Shown: piece after piece, positions 4,684 through 5,842 of the stretch | Position numbering within the stretch: position 1 is the first letter of the stretch | Layout of the letters: every line of letters begins with the position of its first letter | DNA from: Longimicrobium sp. | GTDB taxonomy: Bacteria; Gemmatimonadota; Gemmatimonadetes; Longimicrobiales; Longimicrobiaceae | Assembly: GCA_030446945.1 (NCBI GenBank) | Contig: JAUJMI010000251.1 | Span: 1 to 5,842, forward strand | Direction: 5' to 3' | Length of the DNA stretch: 5,842 nt | The notes under the pieces: model-generated | Seen by the model: only the letters and a program-made list of their open reading frames with translations | Told to the model about the DNA's origin: nothing | The model's database searches: none | Translations under genes and position numbers: made by a program

Positions 4684-5771
4684 GGGAGAACGGCGCGCAC
4701 GGACGCATTCTCATCGTGGAGGACGACCCCGCCGCCGGGCACGTCCTGCGGGCGCTCCTCCGCCAGGTGGGCTACCATGCGGACGTGGCGGAGGACGGGC
4801 CGGCCGCCCTGCGCGCGCTGGACGAGGGCGGCAGGCCGGACCTGATCCTCCTGGACTGGATGCTCCCGGGTATGAGCGGCCTGCAGCTCTGCCACCACGT
4901 CCGCACGCGGTGGGACGCGCTGGAGCTTCCCATCCTGATGGTGACCGCGCGGACGGACCCGGAGAGCGTCTACGCCGCCTTCGACGCGGGCGCCAACGAC
5001 TACGTGACGAAGCCCTTTCGCGGCGCGGAGATCCGCGCGCGCATCGCGGCGCACCTGCGCGTCCGCCGGCTGGCCGAGGACCACGTCCGCATGGAGGACC
5101 ACCTCCGCGAGCGCGACAAGCTCTCCACACTCGGGTTGCTGGCGGGGGGCGTGGCGCACGACCTGAACAACCCGCTGGCGGTCATCAACGCGCACGCCCA
5201 GCTCCTCCTGCGCCGCGACCCGGACGAGGGGAGCGCCGCCGGCCTCCGCGAGATCCTGGACGCGGTGGACCGCTGCCGGCGCATCGTGGGCGACGTGCTG
5301 GGCTTCGTGCGGCGCCGCCCGCGCGAGCGGGGGATGGTGGAAGTGGGCGGCGTGCTGCGCGCTACCTACGCCATCCGCGAGCGCCACCTCGCTACCGGCG
5401 GCGTCCGCGCCTCGCTGGAGCTTCCCGACGCGGCCCTCCCCGTCTTCGGCGACGCGGGGCAGCTCCAGCAGGTCTTCCTGAACCTCCTGATCAACGCGGA
5501 GCAGGCGCTGCGCGACGGCGGCCGCACGCTGCGCATTGCCGCCGAGCTGGACGAGGACGCGGTGGTCGTCACGTTTTTCAACGACGGCCCGCCGATCCCC
5601 GCCGACTCCCTCCCCCACATCTGGGAGCCGTTCTTCACCACAAAGACGGCCGAAGAGGGCACGGGCCTGGGCCTGGCGATCAGCCGCCGCATCGTCCAGG
5701 AACACGGCGGCGAGATCACGGTGCGTTGCGGTGCGGAGGGGACGACGTTCTCGGTGCGGCTGCCGCGGTAG
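4680..5771 (+). CDS. Soluble hybrid sensor kinase: N-terminal receiver, then HisKA and HATPase_c (363 aa)
   Basis: This is a two-component protein with the receiver first and the kinase second. The receiver (about 8-125) begins RILIVEDDPA (acidic residues Glu14-Asp16), has phospho-acceptor Asp59 in LILLDWMLPGMSG, Thr89 in MVTA and Lys111 in YVTKPF. A charged helical linker (about 116-145) leads to the dimerisation domain, with phospho-acceptor His160 in GGVAHDLNNPLAVI. The ATPase domain has an N box QVFLNLLINAEQAL (264-277, Asn272), a changed G1 box NDGPPIP (301-307), F box EPFFTTK (316-322), and G2 box EEGTGLGLAIS (325-335). No membrane or sensory domain is present, so it is cytoplasmic and probably controlled by phosphorylation of its own receiver by another kinase. 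The start is GTG 4680, overlapping the previous stop by four bases (GTGA), with GGAG eight bases upstream. The output partner is not in the window. Confidence 0.94.
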   Translation: MRENGAHGRILIVEDDPAAGHVLRALLRQVGYHADVAEDGPAALRALDEGGRPDLILLDWMLPGMSGLQLCHHVRTRWDALELPILMVTARTDPESVYAAFDAGANDYVTKPFRGAEIRARIAAHLRVRRLAEDHVRMEDHLRERDKLSTLGLLAGGVAHDLNNPLAVINAHAQLLLRRDPDEGSAAGLREILDAVDRCRRIVGDVLGFVRRRPRERGMVEVGGVLRATYAIRERHLATGGVRASLELPDAALPVFGDAGQLQQVFLNLLINAEQALRDGGRTLRIAAELDEDAVVVTFFNDGPPIPADSLPHIWEPFFTTKTAEEGTGLGLAISRRIVQEHGGEITVRCGAEGTTFSVRLPR

Positions 5772-5772
5772 G

Positions 5773-5842
5773 GCCCTCACCCCCCGTCTCGTTACACTCG
5801 CCTGCCCCCTCTCCCGATAACAGGAGAGGGCTGCGCCCTCAC
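5773..5842. repeat. Hairpin-bearing intergenic repeat, cut off by the window end
   Basis: After the kinase stop the DNA turns C-rich. GCCCTCAC occurs at 5773-5780 and again at 5835-5842, 62 bases apart. Between them CCCTCTCC (5807-5814) pairs perfectly with GGAGAGGG (5823-5830) across an eight-base loop, CGATAACA. The layout looks like one unit of an interspersed repeat starting over at the window edge. The hairpin may also act as a terminator for the operon, but there is no T run after it. Confidence 0.55.

Noticed and set aside
4551..5780. A 409-codon minus-strand open frame.
   Set aside because: It is antisense to the REC-HisKA-HATPase gene and His/Arg/Val-rich without motifs.
1..5842. 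Defence island, toxin-antitoxin, prophage or biosynthetic cluster.
   Set aside because: No integrase, transposase, nuclease module, synthase or array is visible; the genes are common chromosomal families plus two unknown proteins.

Overview
This is a very GC-rich stretch of bacterial chromosome holding ordinary, mostly housekeeping genes on both strands. I see no mobile element, CRISPR array, rRNA or tRNA. The high GC, a proline-rich stand-alone TonB, Lys/Arg-poor but Arg/Ala/Leu-rich proteins, a small 'WRVWDV...GWLCFES' family that I associate with Gemmatimonadota, and C/G-rich hairpin repeats between genes together suggest a Gemmatimonadota member, perhaps Longimicrobium-like. That placement is inference from memory, not a search result.

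Layout. Bases 2-145 (+) are the C-terminus of GTP cyclohydrolase I (folE), ending in a perfect 16-bp hairpin that includes part of the stop codon. Bases 181-321 hold no convincing gene. On the minus strand, ung (uracil-DNA glycosylase, 1189-1881) is followed by a tonB-type energy transducer (322-1077). A strong hairpin sits between them. Divergent from ung is an uncharacterised 235-residue, probably helical protein (2065-2772, +). Convergent to that is a 107-residue protein of unknown function (2896-3219, -). Divergent from the latter is an apparent two-gene operon on the plus strand: an SAMHD1/YdhJ-like HD-domain phosphohydrolase (3340-4683) and a soluble REC-HisKA-HATPase sensor kinase (4680-5771), which overlap by four bases (GTGA). 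The window ends in a hairpin-bearing intergenic repeat.

How the genes relate. folE (pterin/folate synthesis), ung (removal of uracil from DNA) and the HD hydrolase (by family, a candidate dNTPase) all touch nucleotide metabolism or DNA integrity, but they are on different transcripts and this may be chance. The one tight functional link the sequence supports is the HD hydrolase plus REC-kinase pair. It has a well-formed sigma70-type promoter placed so that the first gene would be made from an essentially leaderless mRNA, and the second gene is translationally coupled to it. This pair is the most interesting item here. I found no evidence for a wholly new system.
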